Positions 1-7,812 of a stretch of 29,688 nucleotides of DNA are shown here, piece after piece. Within the stretch, counting starts at the first letter, position 1. The number at the start of each line of letters is the position of its first letter. Source of the DNA: a virus. The stretch is taken from the IMG/VR virus record IMGVR_UViG_3300007540_000068, positions 1-29,688 of that record. One strand, given 5' to 3'. The notes beneath the pieces are model-generated. The model did no database searches, was not told where the DNA came from, and worked only from the letters and a program-made list of their open reading frames with translations. Position numbers and translations under genes: made by a program.

Positions 1-941
1 ACATCTCCTAAACCAACTAAATTTAAAGTAATATTATAAGATCCATCATTATTATATTTCCAAGTAAAGTTTACAACTTTACCTAACATAGCGTCATAGT
101 TGTAATAGTCATCTTTTCTTTGTTCTTTAATAGAATCTATAATATCATTTTGGGTTGATTTGTTATCAAAAAATTTATTAAACGGTTTGGTATAAAAAGT
201 AGGTCTATTAACTAAATTAGGATCCCATTGGTTATCTCTTATAGTATTATCAATGTAAATATTATGTCCCCATTCTAAAAGCATTGTATAACCAATTCTT
301 AAATATAATAAATCAAATATTTGAAGTTGTTCTACAGAATATACTTTACAATTTACAGTTGCTTTAGCTAAAGCACCTCTGTTATAATAAGAAATATTGG
401 CATCTAAAATACCAGGCATTGGTCTATAACCTTGTTCTCCTAATCCACCCCAACCATAAACTGAAGTTGATGATAGGTCAATGTTTTCAGTTCCATATCC
501 TTTTGGGCTGTTATCTCCTTCACCTACCCCATATTTTTGAGCAAATGTTTTATCATCGGTGTTAACAGAGACTGTTCCACCAAATAAAACACATTCTTCT
601 GCTAAAGATTTTCCTTGTAAAAAAGTTGGAAGATTTCTATCTTGGAGTGGTTTTGTAGATTCTTCTGTTAAAAAATCTTGTGGTGTAGATGTTTCTTGAT
701 CAAAAATACTTAGAGTTGGAGGTGTTTGAAGACCAAAAAGATTAGAAGTTTGATTAGAGAGTAAATTATTTGATTCTATATTAATAGAAGAAGCTAATCT
801 AACAAACGCTGTTTTGTTATTTTGATAAAGTAAATGTTTATCTAATTTTGGGTTTACACCCATAAATGTTTGTCTTGCTTCAATTTGTTTTATAACCTCA
901 ACATCAAAGGATTCACCTGTAATATTTCCTCTTTTACCCAT
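1..941 (-). CDS. Virion structural protein, probably baseplate-associated (3' end cut by window edge)
   Basis: I translated this frame by hand from the ATG at 939-941. It stays open to the left edge, giving 313 residues without a stop, so the C-terminus is missing. The protein starts MGKRGNITGESFDVEVI. A central Gly-rich stretch (GWGGLGEQGYRPMPGI) is followed by NRGALAKATVNCKVYSVEQ and then LLYLRIGYTMLLEWGHNIY. That series (PMPGI, NRG.L..A.V, LY.R.GY..LLEWG) looks like structural proteins found beside baseplate genes in other environmental tailed phages. That recognition is from memory, and I cannot assign a T4 counterpart. The start is four bases after the stop of the LysM-like gene (TAA, AAAA, ATG), so the two are probably cotranscribed and translationally coupled. 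No signal peptide or membrane segment is visible. The reading frame is certain and the function tentative; a hub or wedge protein is possible. Confidence 0.72.
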   Translation of the reverse strand, partial: MGKRGNITGESFDVEVIKQIEARQTFMGVNPKLDKHLLYQNNKTAFVRLASSINIESNNLLSNQTSNLFGLQTPPTLSIFDQETSTPQDFLTEESTKPLQDRNLPTFLQGKSLAEECVLFGGTVSVNTDDKTFAQKYGVGEGDNSPKGYGTENIDLSSTSVYGWGGLGEQGYRPMPGILDANISYYNRGALAKATVNCKVYSVEQLQIFDLLYLRIGYTMLLEWGHNIYIDNTIRDNQWDPNLVNRPTFYTKPFNKFFDNKSTQNDIIDSIKEQRKDDYYNYDAMLGKVVNFTWKYNNDGSYNITLNLVGLGD

Positions 942-945
942 TTTT

Positions 946-1269
946 TTAGACTGTATTTAATTGATTGTACAAAGCTTTTATTTGCGAAACGTTTGAAGGT
1001 ATTCTAATTTCTGTTCCTTCATTTATAAATAACGATGAAAATCCTATTTTATCCGGATTAGCACAAGCTATTATCCAATACAAACTTGAATCTCCATAAA
1101 ATTGTTGAGCTAACAAATCTAACCTATCACCTAAAGTTGTTATAGCATATGTATCATTTACTGATAATGGTATTTCTGGGTATTTAACTGTTTGATAAAT
1201 AGCTGTAGGGAACTTATTTGGAGTTCCTTGACTAGATTTTAACGGTATTGAATTGTATCTGTTAGCCAT
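946..1269 (-). CDS. LysM-like baseplate wedge protein (T4 gp53-like)
   Basis: This 107-residue protein has one compact domain at about residues 40-95. It contains the pattern TLGDRLDLLAQQFYGD, then SLYWIIACANPD, then LFINEGTEIRIP. The last segment (large residue, G, hydrophobic-x-IP) is the typical end of a LysM fold. The YW.I..AN segment is shared with T4 gp53-type baseplate wedge proteins and with small tail proteins such as P2 gpX. In those phages the protein helps close the baseplate or binds near peptidoglycan. The N-terminal 35 residues (SIPLKSSQG...IYQTVKYPEIP) are an extended lead-in. The gene sits between a large structural gene, ending 15 bases upstream, and the structural gene starting four bases downstream. 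The start has no Shine-Dalgarno. The LysM-like fold is well supported and the precise role is inferred from neighbours. Confidence 0.75.
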   Translation of the reverse strand: MANRYNSIPLKSSQGTPNKFPTAIYQTVKYPEIPLSVNDTYAITTLGDRLDLLAQQFYGDSSLYWIIACANPDKIGFSSLFINEGTEIRIPSNVSQIKALYNQLNTV

Positions 1270-1284
1270 TAGTTACATAGATTA

Positions 1285-2727
1285 TTATAGAGGAGTTGCT
1301 CCTCCAGTTAGGTCTTGATTTTGTGTAATAGGTGTTTGAGGATTAGGTTTTTCTTTTATTTTTATAACACCCCCACCGTATCCTCCACCATTGTTTGTAT
1401 CACTGTTTAATTTACCATAATTTATAAAAGGAGCATCTACAAATCCACCATTTCCTGTAGTAATATAATCAGGATTAACTGTTTTAGGTATAAAAGAATG
1501 TATAGGTTTAAAGTTAAATCCTGATATTTCAATTAATTTAGGCATAACCCATCCTCCTGTATTATTGTTAGATTTATTATCTTCAGAACCAATATCCCAA
1601 CCAGCATCATTATTAATAGTATAATTTAAAGAAGTTAATACTCCAGGAACATCTTTTAAATAATCTCCAATAGTTAATTTTATTAAATTACCTCTCATAA
1701 ACCCACCATTTGAATAATCAGGGGCCATTATTGATGCTAAATAATTTAATTTTGAATATACAGATCGTTGTTCAAAAGCTGATAATACAGGTACTTTAAA
1801 TGTGAATGAAATATCTCTAGAAAAACCATTATAGAAGTAAAAATTTTCTCCTCTACCCATATATTTTTGAGTACCCCAATCAGCACCAAAACTATCAGCT
1901 AAACCTTCTATATATGATCTAAAATGAATGTAAGTATTATTTCCACTACCATCATTGTTAATAACAGTTATATAAAAAGGAACTGTATCTGCTTTTACTA
2001 AATCAGATTTTGCTGTTAAGTCTCTGTATAAAGCAGCAGTTGTTATTTTATCAACTCTATCCTTTATGTTTTGTTCATTACCAAAATCTTTTGGTTTTTG
2101 TAAATATGTTTTACCTTCACCATATTGACTTCTAGTTTCTCTAGGAATTAATAAATTAGGTTGACCATATAAATAACCAGCACCTTGGTTTACTCCTGAA
2201 GGACCACCATTAGATAAAATAACATTTGCTAAATGAAGACCTGTTGGGGCTAAAGTTGTGTTAACTAAAGGTGAAGTTGGATTATATGTTACTTTCCATT
2301 TTGTTTGATCAGGACCATATAATTGTATTTGTTCAGCTACATATAAACCAAACTGTTTAGCTAAAAAAACTATTCCATTTTCTGAAGAAAGAAAACGGGT
2401 CATTCTATTAATATCTCTAGGGACAGCTGTTTTAAGAGCTGTTCCTCCTCTAACAAGTTGGTCAAGACCTAATCCAGGAATATCTTGGGCTGGAAAAGCA
2501 GGAATTGGGTTTTTAACCCAATCTTGTTTGTTAAATTTATTTAAAAAAGGACTATTACCTCCTCCAGGTGAATCACCACTATATTTTAAGTTTTTAAAAT
2601 TATTACCTGCTCCTCCAGTAGGATATCCTTTTTCAGTATATGGCTGATAAGTATCAGTTACACCTTTTCGTGAATTATAGGTGTACTTAAAATCTTGAGG
2701 ATTAGTTAATAAATTTTTTAAACTCAT
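1285..2727 (-). CDS. Baseplate/tail structural protein (possible tail-tube cap or initiator)
   Basis: This 480-residue protein is rich in Asn, Gly and Tyr and has no signal peptide or membrane segment. About 240 residues of variable N-terminal sequence lead to a more conserved-looking core at about residues 250-420: YIHFRSYIEGLADSF, WGTQKYMGRGENFYFYNGF, SRDISFTFKVPVLSAFEQ, LNYLASIMAPDY, then LIKLTIGDYLKDVPGVLTSL. Alternating hydrophobic strands with the 'GR.E.FY.Y.GF.R.ISF.F.V' rhythm suggest a tube-like beta-sandwich, as in T4 gp48/gp54 that cap or nucleate the tail tube. That match is by pattern only. The C-terminus is a Gly/Asn/Pro-rich tail. The start lies three bases after the stop of the 81-residue gene, and the position after the tape measure resembles the T4 order (gp29, gp48, gp54). 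Virion structural is likely; tube cap is a guess. Confidence 0.7.
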   Translation of the reverse strand: MSLKNLLTNPQDFKYTYNSRKGVTDTYQPYTEKGYPTGGAGNNFKNLKYSGDSPGGGNSPFLNKFNKQDWVKNPIPAFPAQDIPGLGLDQLVRGGTALKTAVPRDINRMTRFLSSENGIVFLAKQFGLYVAEQIQLYGPDQTKWKVTYNPTSPLVNTTLAPTGLHLANVILSNGGPSGVNQGAGYLYGQPNLLIPRETRSQYGEGKTYLQKPKDFGNEQNIKDRVDKITTAALYRDLTAKSDLVKADTVPFYITVINNDGSGNNTYIHFRSYIEGLADSFGADWGTQKYMGRGENFYFYNGFSRDISFTFKVPVLSAFEQRSVYSKLNYLASIMAPDYSNGGFMRGNLIKLTIGDYLKDVPGVLTSLNYTINNDAGWDIGSEDNKSNNNTGGWVMPKLIEISGFNFKPIHSFIPKTVNPDYITTGNGGFVDAPFINYGKLNSDTNNGGGYGGGVIKIKEKPNPQTPITQNQDLTGGATPL

Positions 2728-2730
2728 TTA

Positions 2731-2976
2731 TTAATCTTTAACTGTGTATTTTTGAGGTGATTTACCAGCAATAGCATCATCTCTATTTAATTGAGAAGTT
2801 GAAGCATTTGGATTATCTAATTTTGAAACTTGACTATAAGTACTAGGTTGTCTACTATCAATATCTAATATAGAAGCACCAGCGTTTACATTATCTAATC
2901 TAGAAACCTGGCTATACTTTTGAGGGTCTTTATTAATTGTTAAGTTTGATGTTTTAAAGCTATCTAAAAGTGCCAT
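2731..2976 (-). CDS. Small repeat-containing protein of unknown function
   Basis: I do not recognise this 81-residue polar protein. It consists of tandem imperfect copies of a segment of about 30 residues: YSQVSRLDNVNAGASILDID, then YSQVSKLDNPNASTSQLNRD. PQKYS precedes the first copy, and a third, truncated start (PQKYT) ends the protein. There is no cysteine, signal peptide or membrane segment. It lies in the tail operon between the tape measure (25 bases upstream) and the 480-residue baseplate-like gene (three bases downstream). An ATATTTATAA element precedes its ATG, so it is probably expressed late with the tail genes. A small virion decoration or assembly factor is possible. The length, conserved repeat phase and tight packing argue that it is a real gene. 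Confidence 0.6.
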   Translation of the reverse strand: MALLDSFKTSNLTINKDPQKYSQVSRLDNVNAGASILDIDSRQPSTYSQVSKLDNPNASTSQLNRDDAIAGKSPQKYTVKD

Positions 2977-2987
2977 AATTTATTTTT

Positions 2988-3000
2988 ATTATAAATATTG
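2988..3000 (-). promoter_or_regulatory. ATATTTATAA element before the 81-aa gene
   Basis: The sense strand reads CAATATTTATAATAAAAA about a dozen bases upstream of the ATG at 2976. It fills nearly the whole 25-base gap after the tape-measure stop. It is one of seven near-identical copies in this window, six of them just before a structural gene, so I infer a late promoter or leader element. The seventh copy (9713-9723) lies further upstream of the sheath gene. Confidence 0.4.
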
Positions 3001-3001
3001 A

Positions 3002-6000
3002 TTATCCCATTTTGTATCCACCTATTACTAAGCTTTCACCTACTTTTCTACTATCCATATAAACATTTCCTCCTTGTTTAACTGCAGCTATTAATTCATC
3101 CATTTTAGCATAAAATTCTCTTAATGGAATTACAGCTTCAGGTCCTGCTTCACCTACTAATGCTTTTGTTGGTTTGTTAACAATACCTCCAGCGGCCATT
3201 TCCATATCATAACCGCCGCCCATGTCACCACCCATATCATTATCATTTCTGTCTCTAACAGCTCCTACTAATCCTGTTGGGTCTATAGCTTCTAAAGCGC
3301 CACCTAGACCTTCTCCTGATGCTAAAGCAGTGCCTGCTGATAATGCTAATCCAGCAACCATACCTATTGGACCTAACATACCTAACATGCCTCCCATTCC
3401 TCCTCCTCCTTTTCCAATTCTTCTAACAGCATTATTTAGATTTCTAAATAAACCACTCATTTTAGTTTTTAAACTTCTAAACATACCTTTCATACTTCTG
3501 TTTAAGTCTCTAAACATCTTTTTAGAATCTCGTCCTAATTTTTTAACATTTCTACTTAAACCAGAAGTTATTCTTCTAAGTCTACTTGATTGTTGTCTAT
3601 TTGATCTACTAATATCGCGACTAGCTTTTTGCATAGTTCGTTTAGTATCTCTAGCATTTTTATCAGTTTGTCTTTTTATATCACGAGATGCTTTTTTAGT
3701 TAAATTAGATTGTTCTTTAGAGTTTTTATTGGCTTGTTTTTTAAGACTATTAGTTTGTTCTTTAGATTCTTCTTTTTGTGCTTCTGAAGCCTCTTTAACA
3801 GCGTCTACAGCTTCTTTAGAAGGATCTTTAGCAAATCTGCCTTTTTCATCTCTAAATTGACCATTTTTATCTTGTTGTGGACCTTTTAATGAGTCAGGAA
3901 TATTTTTGCTAAGACTTTCTGGTAGGTTTTCAACAATTGTATAGGAAGGGTTAGATTTATCACCAATTTGTTTCTTTTTCCATCCTAGTCCTTCAAACAT
4001 TTTTCTTCCTAAAAATGTTCCTACATTTCCAAGTATAGTACCTGCTGCTCTTATAGCACCTCCAGCTACTTTACCTCCAAATAAGTATCCTAAAGTTGAA
4101 ATAATAGGATTATTCTTAACAAATTCTCCAATCTTATCTAACATACCAGTAACACGCTTAGCCAGTTTTTCAGCATTATCAGGCATGTCATTAATAAACT
4201 TTTTTACTTCAGGATCTGTTAATAATTTTTGTAATTTTTCACCAAACCAGTCTGCAAATACTTTTTTAACTCTAATGGCTGCTTCTCTAATCTTTTGAAC
4301 TAAAGGATCTAAAGCTTTAAAATAACCTAAAGAAGCGGCTTGTTTAGCTCTTTCAATTTCTTCTTCTCTTTCAGCTAAACTAACTCCTGATTTCATTGCT
4401 GCTAATCCGTCTTCTTGTTCATCAACCAAATTACCATTTAATGCTAAGTTGGATTTTTGGTCAGATAACATTTTAGCTAAATCCTGTCTACTTAAACCAA
4501 CAGCTTTAGCATATGCTTCCTGTTGAACAACATTCATTTTATTAAACTCTTCAATAGAGCCAGCATTTTTAGCTATTTCTTCTTGTAATGTAGCTACATC
4601 ACCATTTAAAGCAGCTTCTCTAGCTTTTTCAAGGTTTAATTCTTTACCTGTTAAGAGTTCAGCTTCCATTTCAGCAGCTAAACTGTCTTCAATATTTAAT
4701 AAACTATTTGCTATATCTTCAGCTTTAGCTAATTCTAAACCATATTTTTTAGCGTCTGCTACAATTTTAACTAATTCTCCTTCTTGGCCTTTAAATCTTA
4801 ACTTAATTACATCTGAAGTTTTGGCTACATCTCCTAATAATACTTTTTGACTAACTGCTAATTTATTATTTTTAATAGCAGATAAAGCAGCATCAGCCAT
4901 ATGTTCTGCTACTACTCCTGAATCGTCTCCAGATAATTTAGCAAATTTATGAATATCAGCTAAGTTTTCTGCGGACATTCCAGCGAATGTATTTAATCCA
5001 ATAAAGGTTTTTAATGTTTTTTGGCTTAACTTTTCAGTACCACCCATAGCACCATACAAAGCTTCAGCTGATTGTACTGAGGCGGCTTGAGTTGGTCCCA
5101 TTCCTCTTACAGCACCCGCTAGTTTAGAAGCAGCCCCTTGAGCTAAACCTAAACTCCTAGCTAATGAAACATTTTCTCCAGATATTTTTTTAGCAGCTTC
5201 TAATCCTTCTTGATAACCTTTTTTAAGATGTCCAAATAATTTTTGAACACCGCTGATGAAAAAACCTATCATTGCTAAAGGACTAAAAACAGTTGAAATT
5301 ACTGATCCTAAAGATTTAAAACCAATAGCTGCTCTTTTAAGAAGGCCAGGAAATCCTTTTAATGGTTTAGTACCACCTTCTGTCATTTCGTAACGAAATC
5401 TTTTCATTTCGGTACTTAAATCCTTAAGTTTGAGATATTTTGATATACCACCAGCACCAATTTTATTTAAGGCACTATCAATTTTATCAAAAGTTTCAGC
5501 AGTTGTAGAAGTAAGAGCTTTTTGGGTTTCAAGAGATTCATTTAAATACTCATTATTAGCTTCTAAAGTTTTGCTTGTTTGTTGTAATAAAGAATAATTT
5601 TGTTCTTCAATACTAAGACTTTCTTTTTCAGCAATTAAAGCGTTGCTTTGTTCAAAATATTGTCGGGCTAATTCATCTGCTTTTTCTTTAGCACCTTTAA
5701 CTCCTAATGTTTCTTGTTCTCTTAATTTAGATAATAATTCTTTTGATTTATCTAAACCTTTCTCTTGTTCTTTAATGTTTTTAAGTCTTTCAGTTCCTTC
5801 TTTACCTATTTCTTTTTCAAGAGTAATTTTTTGTCTAGCTATTTCATTTATTAATTTATCATTTTTAGCTAAGTCTTTTTGGATGTCATTAATAGAGTTA
5901 TATTGTGATGCTAATGATTGTGTTAATTTAGTAGCTTTTTTAACTGATTCTACTGCTAAATTATTTTGGGTATAGTTTTCTTTATTAGCTTTATTTAAAA

Positions 6001-6148
6001 AAGTTATTTTGTCCTTAATTTGACCAACAAGATTTAGCTGTTCAGCTAATAATCTATTAGACTCCTCTAAGTTTTTTTTCCTTATAGCTTCAACTTTATC
6101 ATCCTTAGGAGGAGTTTGGGATTTATCTTTACCTGTTTGTTTAGCCAT
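3002..6148 (-). CDS. Tail tape measure protein
   Basis: This 1,048-residue protein sets tail length and is threaded through the tail tube. Residues 1 to about 230 are charged, Lys/Glu/Leu-rich and helical, with coiled-coil character. A hydrophobic stretch follows (FSPLAMIGFFISGVQKLFG). The middle is Ala-rich and helical. About residues 795-910 are an extremely Lys/Arg-rich segment (KKQANKNSKEQ..., RDIKRQTDKN, RRITSGLSRN). A Gly/Met-rich hydrophobic patch follows (GGGGMGGMLGMLGPIGMVAG). The C-terminus carries AAGGIVNKPTKALVGEAGPEAVIPL; the GEAGPEAV(I/V)PL box is common at tape-measure C-termini. At about 0.15 nm per residue the tail would be roughly 157 nm. It follows the chaperone frameshift pair, the usual order in tailed phages. 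An ATATTTATAA element lies 19 bases before the ATG. Confidence 0.93.
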   Translation of the reverse strand: MAKQTGKDKSQTPPKDDKVEAIRKKNLEESNRLLAEQLNLVGQIKDKITFLNKANKENYTQNNLAVESVKKATKLTQSLASQYNSINDIQKDLAKNDKLINEIARQKITLEKEIGKEGTERLKNIKEQEKGLDKSKELLSKLREQETLGVKGAKEKADELARQYFEQSNALIAEKESLSIEEQNYSLLQQTSKTLEANNEYLNESLETQKALTSTTAETFDKIDSALNKIGAGGISKYLKLKDLSTEMKRFRYEMTEGGTKPLKGFPGLLKRAAIGFKSLGSVISTVFSPLAMIGFFISGVQKLFGHLKKGYQEGLEAAKKISGENVSLARSLGLAQGAASKLAGAVRGMGPTQAASVQSAEALYGAMGGTEKLSQKTLKTFIGLNTFAGMSAENLADIHKFAKLSGDDSGVVAEHMADAALSAIKNNKLAVSQKVLLGDVAKTSDVIKLRFKGQEGELVKIVADAKKYGLELAKAEDIANSLLNIEDSLAAEMEAELLTGKELNLEKAREAALNGDVATLQEEIAKNAGSIEEFNKMNVVQQEAYAKAVGLSRQDLAKMLSDQKSNLALNGNLVDEQEDGLAAMKSGVSLAEREEEIERAKQAASLGYFKALDPLVQKIREAAIRVKKVFADWFGEKLQKLLTDPEVKKFINDMPDNAEKLAKRVTGMLDKIGEFVKNNPIISTLGYLFGGKVAGGAIRAAGTILGNVGTFLGRKMFEGLGWKKKQIGDKSNPSYTIVENLPESLSKNIPDSLKGPQQDKNGQFRDEKGRFAKDPSKEAVDAVKEASEAQKEESKEQTNSLKKQANKNSKEQSNLTKKASRDIKRQTDKNARDTKRTMQKASRDISRSNRQQSSRLRRITSGLSRNVKKLGRDSKKMFRDLNRSMKGMFRSLKTKMSGLFRNLNNAVRRIGKGGGGMGGMLGMLGPIGMVAGLALSAGTALASGEGLGGALEAIDPTGLVGAVRDRNDNDMGGDMGGGYDMEMAAGGIVNKPTKALVGEAGPEAVIPLREFYAKMDELIAAVKQGGNVYMDSRKVGESLVIGGYKMG

Positions 6149-6167
6149 CTTACAATTAAGTTATATG

Positions 6168-6178
6168 TTATAAATATT
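6168..6178 (-). promoter_or_regulatory. ATATTTATAA element before the tape measure
   Basis: The sense strand reads AAATATTTATAACATA, ending 19 bases upstream of the tape-measure ATG, in the short gap after the chaperone extension. It belongs to the recurring family described at the other structural genes. Confidence 0.4.
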
Positions 6179-6195
6179 TAAACATATAGCTTTTA

Positions 6196-6495
6196 TTATT
6201 TTCTTACATTCTGTCTGTAAGTTTGGGCAGCTGCTAATGGATTATTAAAATCAATTTCTGTTGAAGAAGAATCTCCCCCTGATGAATTTGATTTATTTTC
6301 TTCATCATAATGGTCAAGCATTAATTTAAAAGTAAATTTTCTTAACCAGATAGGCATGTTATAGACAGTATGCCAGTCATAACCACCTTTACCATGAAAT
6401 ACTATTTCATGTATTTGTTTAAATAAATAAAGTCTATAGTCCGAAGTCAGGCCAAAAAAAGTTGAGATTAATTGGTATACGAACGTCCTCCTCAA
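6196..6495 (-). CDS. Frameshifted C-terminal extension of the tail-assembly chaperone (T4 gp51-like)
   Basis: This frame overlaps the end of the 259-residue chaperone gene by 62 bases. It has no convincing start of its own: the only early one is a TTG embedded in codons of the upstream frame, and the first in-frame ATG lies far inside. Past the overlap it encodes 85 residues, including GYDWHTVYNMPIWLRKFTFKL (a 'YDW..VY.MPI' segment) and a charged, Ser-rich tail ending NPLAAAQTYRQNVRK. The MP(V/I)W-type helix resembles T4 gp51 and the T part of lambda gpGT-like fusions, which bind the tape measure. I infer it is made only as a fusion by ribosomal frameshifting at 6454-6460. Its stop is 48 bases before the tape-measure ATG, the classic position. 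Confidence 0.75.
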   Translation of the reverse strand: MRRTFVYQLISTFFGLTSDYRLYLFKQIHEIVFHGKGGYDWHTVYNMPIWLRKFTFKLMLDHYDEENKSNSSGGDSSSTEIDFNNPLAAAQTYRQNVRK

Positions 6496-7213
6496 CGCCG
6501 TCCTCTGTAGTATGAGTAAAAGTCATATTAATATCTGGCTGGATACTTTTAATATATTCTCTTAAGGCTCTAGAGTCAGCAGCTAACATATAATTGTCTA
6601 CAAAATCACGAATTGTTTTTCTATCATCATCTCCATTAATAGATAAGATCATATGTTTTAATCTTGTAGTTGTTTCTGGAGAAGCATTTTTATTAATTTT
6701 TTGGATACCTTTAATTTCTCCTTCAATAATTTTTTCATCTTTACCATTTAATAATTTAAATGTAATTTCATTTTTAGATTTTGGTAAAGTAAATTTGAAA
6801 GAGTTAACACCTGGTTCATCGATAAGATCTTCTCTTAATTCAATATTATCTAATTCACCTAACTCAACATTATATTCATTTCCTTCATAGGTAAAACTAT
6901 AATCAGAACCATAACCTAATACACGAGCAGCTACCATTATAGCATTTTTATCACCTACTAATAACTCATCATAATCACATTTTGTAAGAATTAATGATTG
7001 AAGTAATTTGTCAACTACAATACCTTTTGAAATGTAATTTTGGTTAGTTAAAATGTCTTCTTCTTTAGCAGTCATGTACTTCATTTCAATAGTTCCTGAA
7101 TGAAGTGGGCTTGATTTAGGATACAATAATCCTTTTGAAGGTAATTCTACGTGCTCGGAAGGGAATTTAAATTTTGATGTTTCTTGAACAACTTGAGTTT
7201 CGTTATTTTCCAT
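6434..7213 (-). CDS. Tail-assembly chaperone / T4 gp26-like baseplate-family protein
   Basis: The 259 residues open with a polar leader, then KFPSEHVELPSKGLLYPKSSPL, followed by G.IEMKYMTAKEEDILTNQNY, LLQSLI, DELLVGDKNAIMVAARVLGYGSDY and a beta-rich middle. 'LPSKG.LYP...P...G.I....MTA.EEDILT', then 'L..GDKNAI...R...YG..Y', is the signature of the T4 gp26 baseplate-protein family. In many myophages this protein occupies the gpG-like chaperone slot before the tape measure. The C-terminus (RIPINLNFFWPDFGL) runs across a U7 slippery run into the overlapping extension frame. The gene starts after an intrinsic terminator and has its own upstream ATATTTATA element, so it probably begins a separate transcription unit. 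I chose ATG 7213 because the family's motifs start within 25 residues of it. Confidence 0.85.
   Translation of the reverse strand: MENNETQVVQETSKFKFPSEHVELPSKGLLYPKSSPLHSGTIEMKYMTAKEEDILTNQNYISKGIVVDKLLQSLILTKCDYDELLVGDKNAIMVAARVLGYGSDYSFTYEGNEYNVELGELDNIELREDLIDEPGVNSFKFTLPKSKNEITFKLLNGKDEKIIEGEIKGIQKINKNASPETTTRLKHMILSINGDDDRKTIRDFVDNYMLAADSRALREYIKSIQPDINMTFTHTTEDGVEEDVRIPINLNFFWPDFGL
6454..6460 (-). promoter_or_regulatory. Probable programmed frameshift site (U7 run, +1 or -2)
   Basis: The sense strand reads CTC AAC TTT TTT TGG CCT in the upstream frame and TCA ACT TTT TTT GGC CTG in the downstream frame. Seven T's allow the paired tRNA-Phe to re-pair after slipping. The downstream frame is +1, equivalent to -2, and not the more familiar -1. 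The upstream frame stops 18 bases past the run. An AGGAGG at 6488-6493 lies 27 bases upstream of the run, too far for the usual anti-SD stimulation. Confidence 0.65.
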
Positions 7214-7244
7214 AATCTATTTTTGTTATAACTTTTTATATCAT

Positions 7245-7254
7245 ATATAAATAT
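7245..7254 (-). promoter_or_regulatory. ATATTTATAT element before the chaperone gene
   Basis: The sense strand reads GGCATATTTATATATG about 32 bases before the ATG at 7213. It lies immediately past the U-tract of the terminator at 7260-7291. That position, after a terminator and before a gene needing its own transcription, is the best contextual support that this element family is a promoter. Confidence 0.45.
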
Positions 7255-7259
7255 GCCAG

Positions 7260-7291
7260 AAAAAAAGAAGCTCGCGATTTCTCGCGAGCTT
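7260..7291 (-). terminator. Intrinsic terminator after the tail tube gene
   Basis: In the sense direction AAGCTCGCGA (7291-7282), a GAAA loop (7281-7278) and TCGCGAGCTT (7277-7268) form a perfect 10-bp stem capped by a GNRA tetraloop. It is followed by C and seven U's. The stem is strikingly GC-rich for this AT-rich region. It lies about 20 bases past the tail-tube stop, so it should cap the sheath-tube transcript and limit read-through into the chaperone and tape-measure genes. Confidence 0.92.
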
Positions 7292-7311
7292 TTTATGTTT
7301 TCTTTTTAAAA

Positions 7312-7800
7312 TTAGAAATTCAATACGCAATAATCCATACCAACAGTCATTGTAAGGTTCACAGCGGCATCAGCTGTATCCCAGTTATAATCACCGAAGT
7401 TGGCTTCTTTAATAAAGGCTCCTTTAATTACCCATTCTGATACAATATCACCTACTGGACCTAAGATATCAATGGTTAAGTCTTTTTTATACATGTCTGA
7501 GTAACCATCTCTACCTGTTACTGATTCATGATGCATACGTACCCATTCCATTACAGACAAAGCTCCTGATGGTGTAATAGGATCAAACAATGTCATCTGA
7601 ATATCACCCCATGTAGTTCTACCTTTAACTTTTCTATAAACGTTAATATGGTTAAGAACAATTTCAGGTTGGCTCAATGTAACAGCGTTAACACCTTTGA
7701 TTAAGTATGCCGGAATACCGTCTATGTATAGAATAAATCTATTTGGAGTCTTTGGTTCAAAGGCGGTAAAGAAAATTTCGTTTGCGTTTAGTATTGCCAT
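7312..7800 (-). CDS. Tail tube protein (T4 gp19-like)
   Basis: The 162 residues fit the T4 gp19 / phage tail-tube family in length and pattern. The N-terminus is NEIFFTAFEPKTPNRFILYIDGIPAYLIKGV. Then come LSQPEIVLNHINVYRKVKGRTTWGDIQMTLFDPI and a helix with WVRMHHESVTGRDGYSDMYKKDL. The second half is beta-rich (LTIDILGPVGDIVSEWVIKGAFIKEANFGDYNWDTADAAVNLTMTVGMDYCVLNF). Tube proteins polymerise into the inner tail tube inside the contractile sheath. The gene directly follows the sheath gene (37-base gap with an ATATTTATAA element) and precedes a strong terminator, the usual sheath-tube pair. Base composition is less AT-extreme than in the neighbouring glycan cassette, as expected for a highly expressed core gene. 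Confidence 0.94.
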   Translation of the reverse strand: MAILNANEIFFTAFEPKTPNRFILYIDGIPAYLIKGVNAVTLSQPEIVLNHINVYRKVKGRTTWGDIQMTLFDPITPSGALSVMEWVRMHHESVTGRDGYSDMYKKDLTIDILGPVGDIVSEWVIKGAFIKEANFGDYNWDTADAAVNLTMTVGMDYCVLNF

Positions 7801-7812
7801 TTTATTATTTTA

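Larger units (their letters stand above)
6196..7213 (-). other. Predicted frameshift fusion product (about 338-339 aa tail-assembly chaperone)
   Basis: Joining residues 1-253 of the 259-residue frame (through the two Phe codons) to Gly-Leu-Thr-Ser of the downstream frame gives 338 residues for a +1 shift. A -2 shift gives 339, with one extra Phe. In lambda-like and Mu-like phages the long form tethers the tape measure and the short form coats it. The fusion is inferred and was not observed. Confidence 0.6.

Noticed and set aside
3222-3860. A 212-codon plus-strand frame opposite the tape measure, rich in Pro, Leu, Phe and Ser.
   Set aside because: It is an antisense shadow of the Lys/Arg- and Gly-rich part of the tape measure. 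Composition is implausible and no domain or promoter is visible.
6493-6495. TTG as an independent start for the 99-residue frame.
   Set aside because: It lies inside the AGGAGG-containing coding sequence of the upstream gene with no ribosome site of its own. The residues before the slip run have no family resemblance, while the overlap and U7 run explain the arrangement better.
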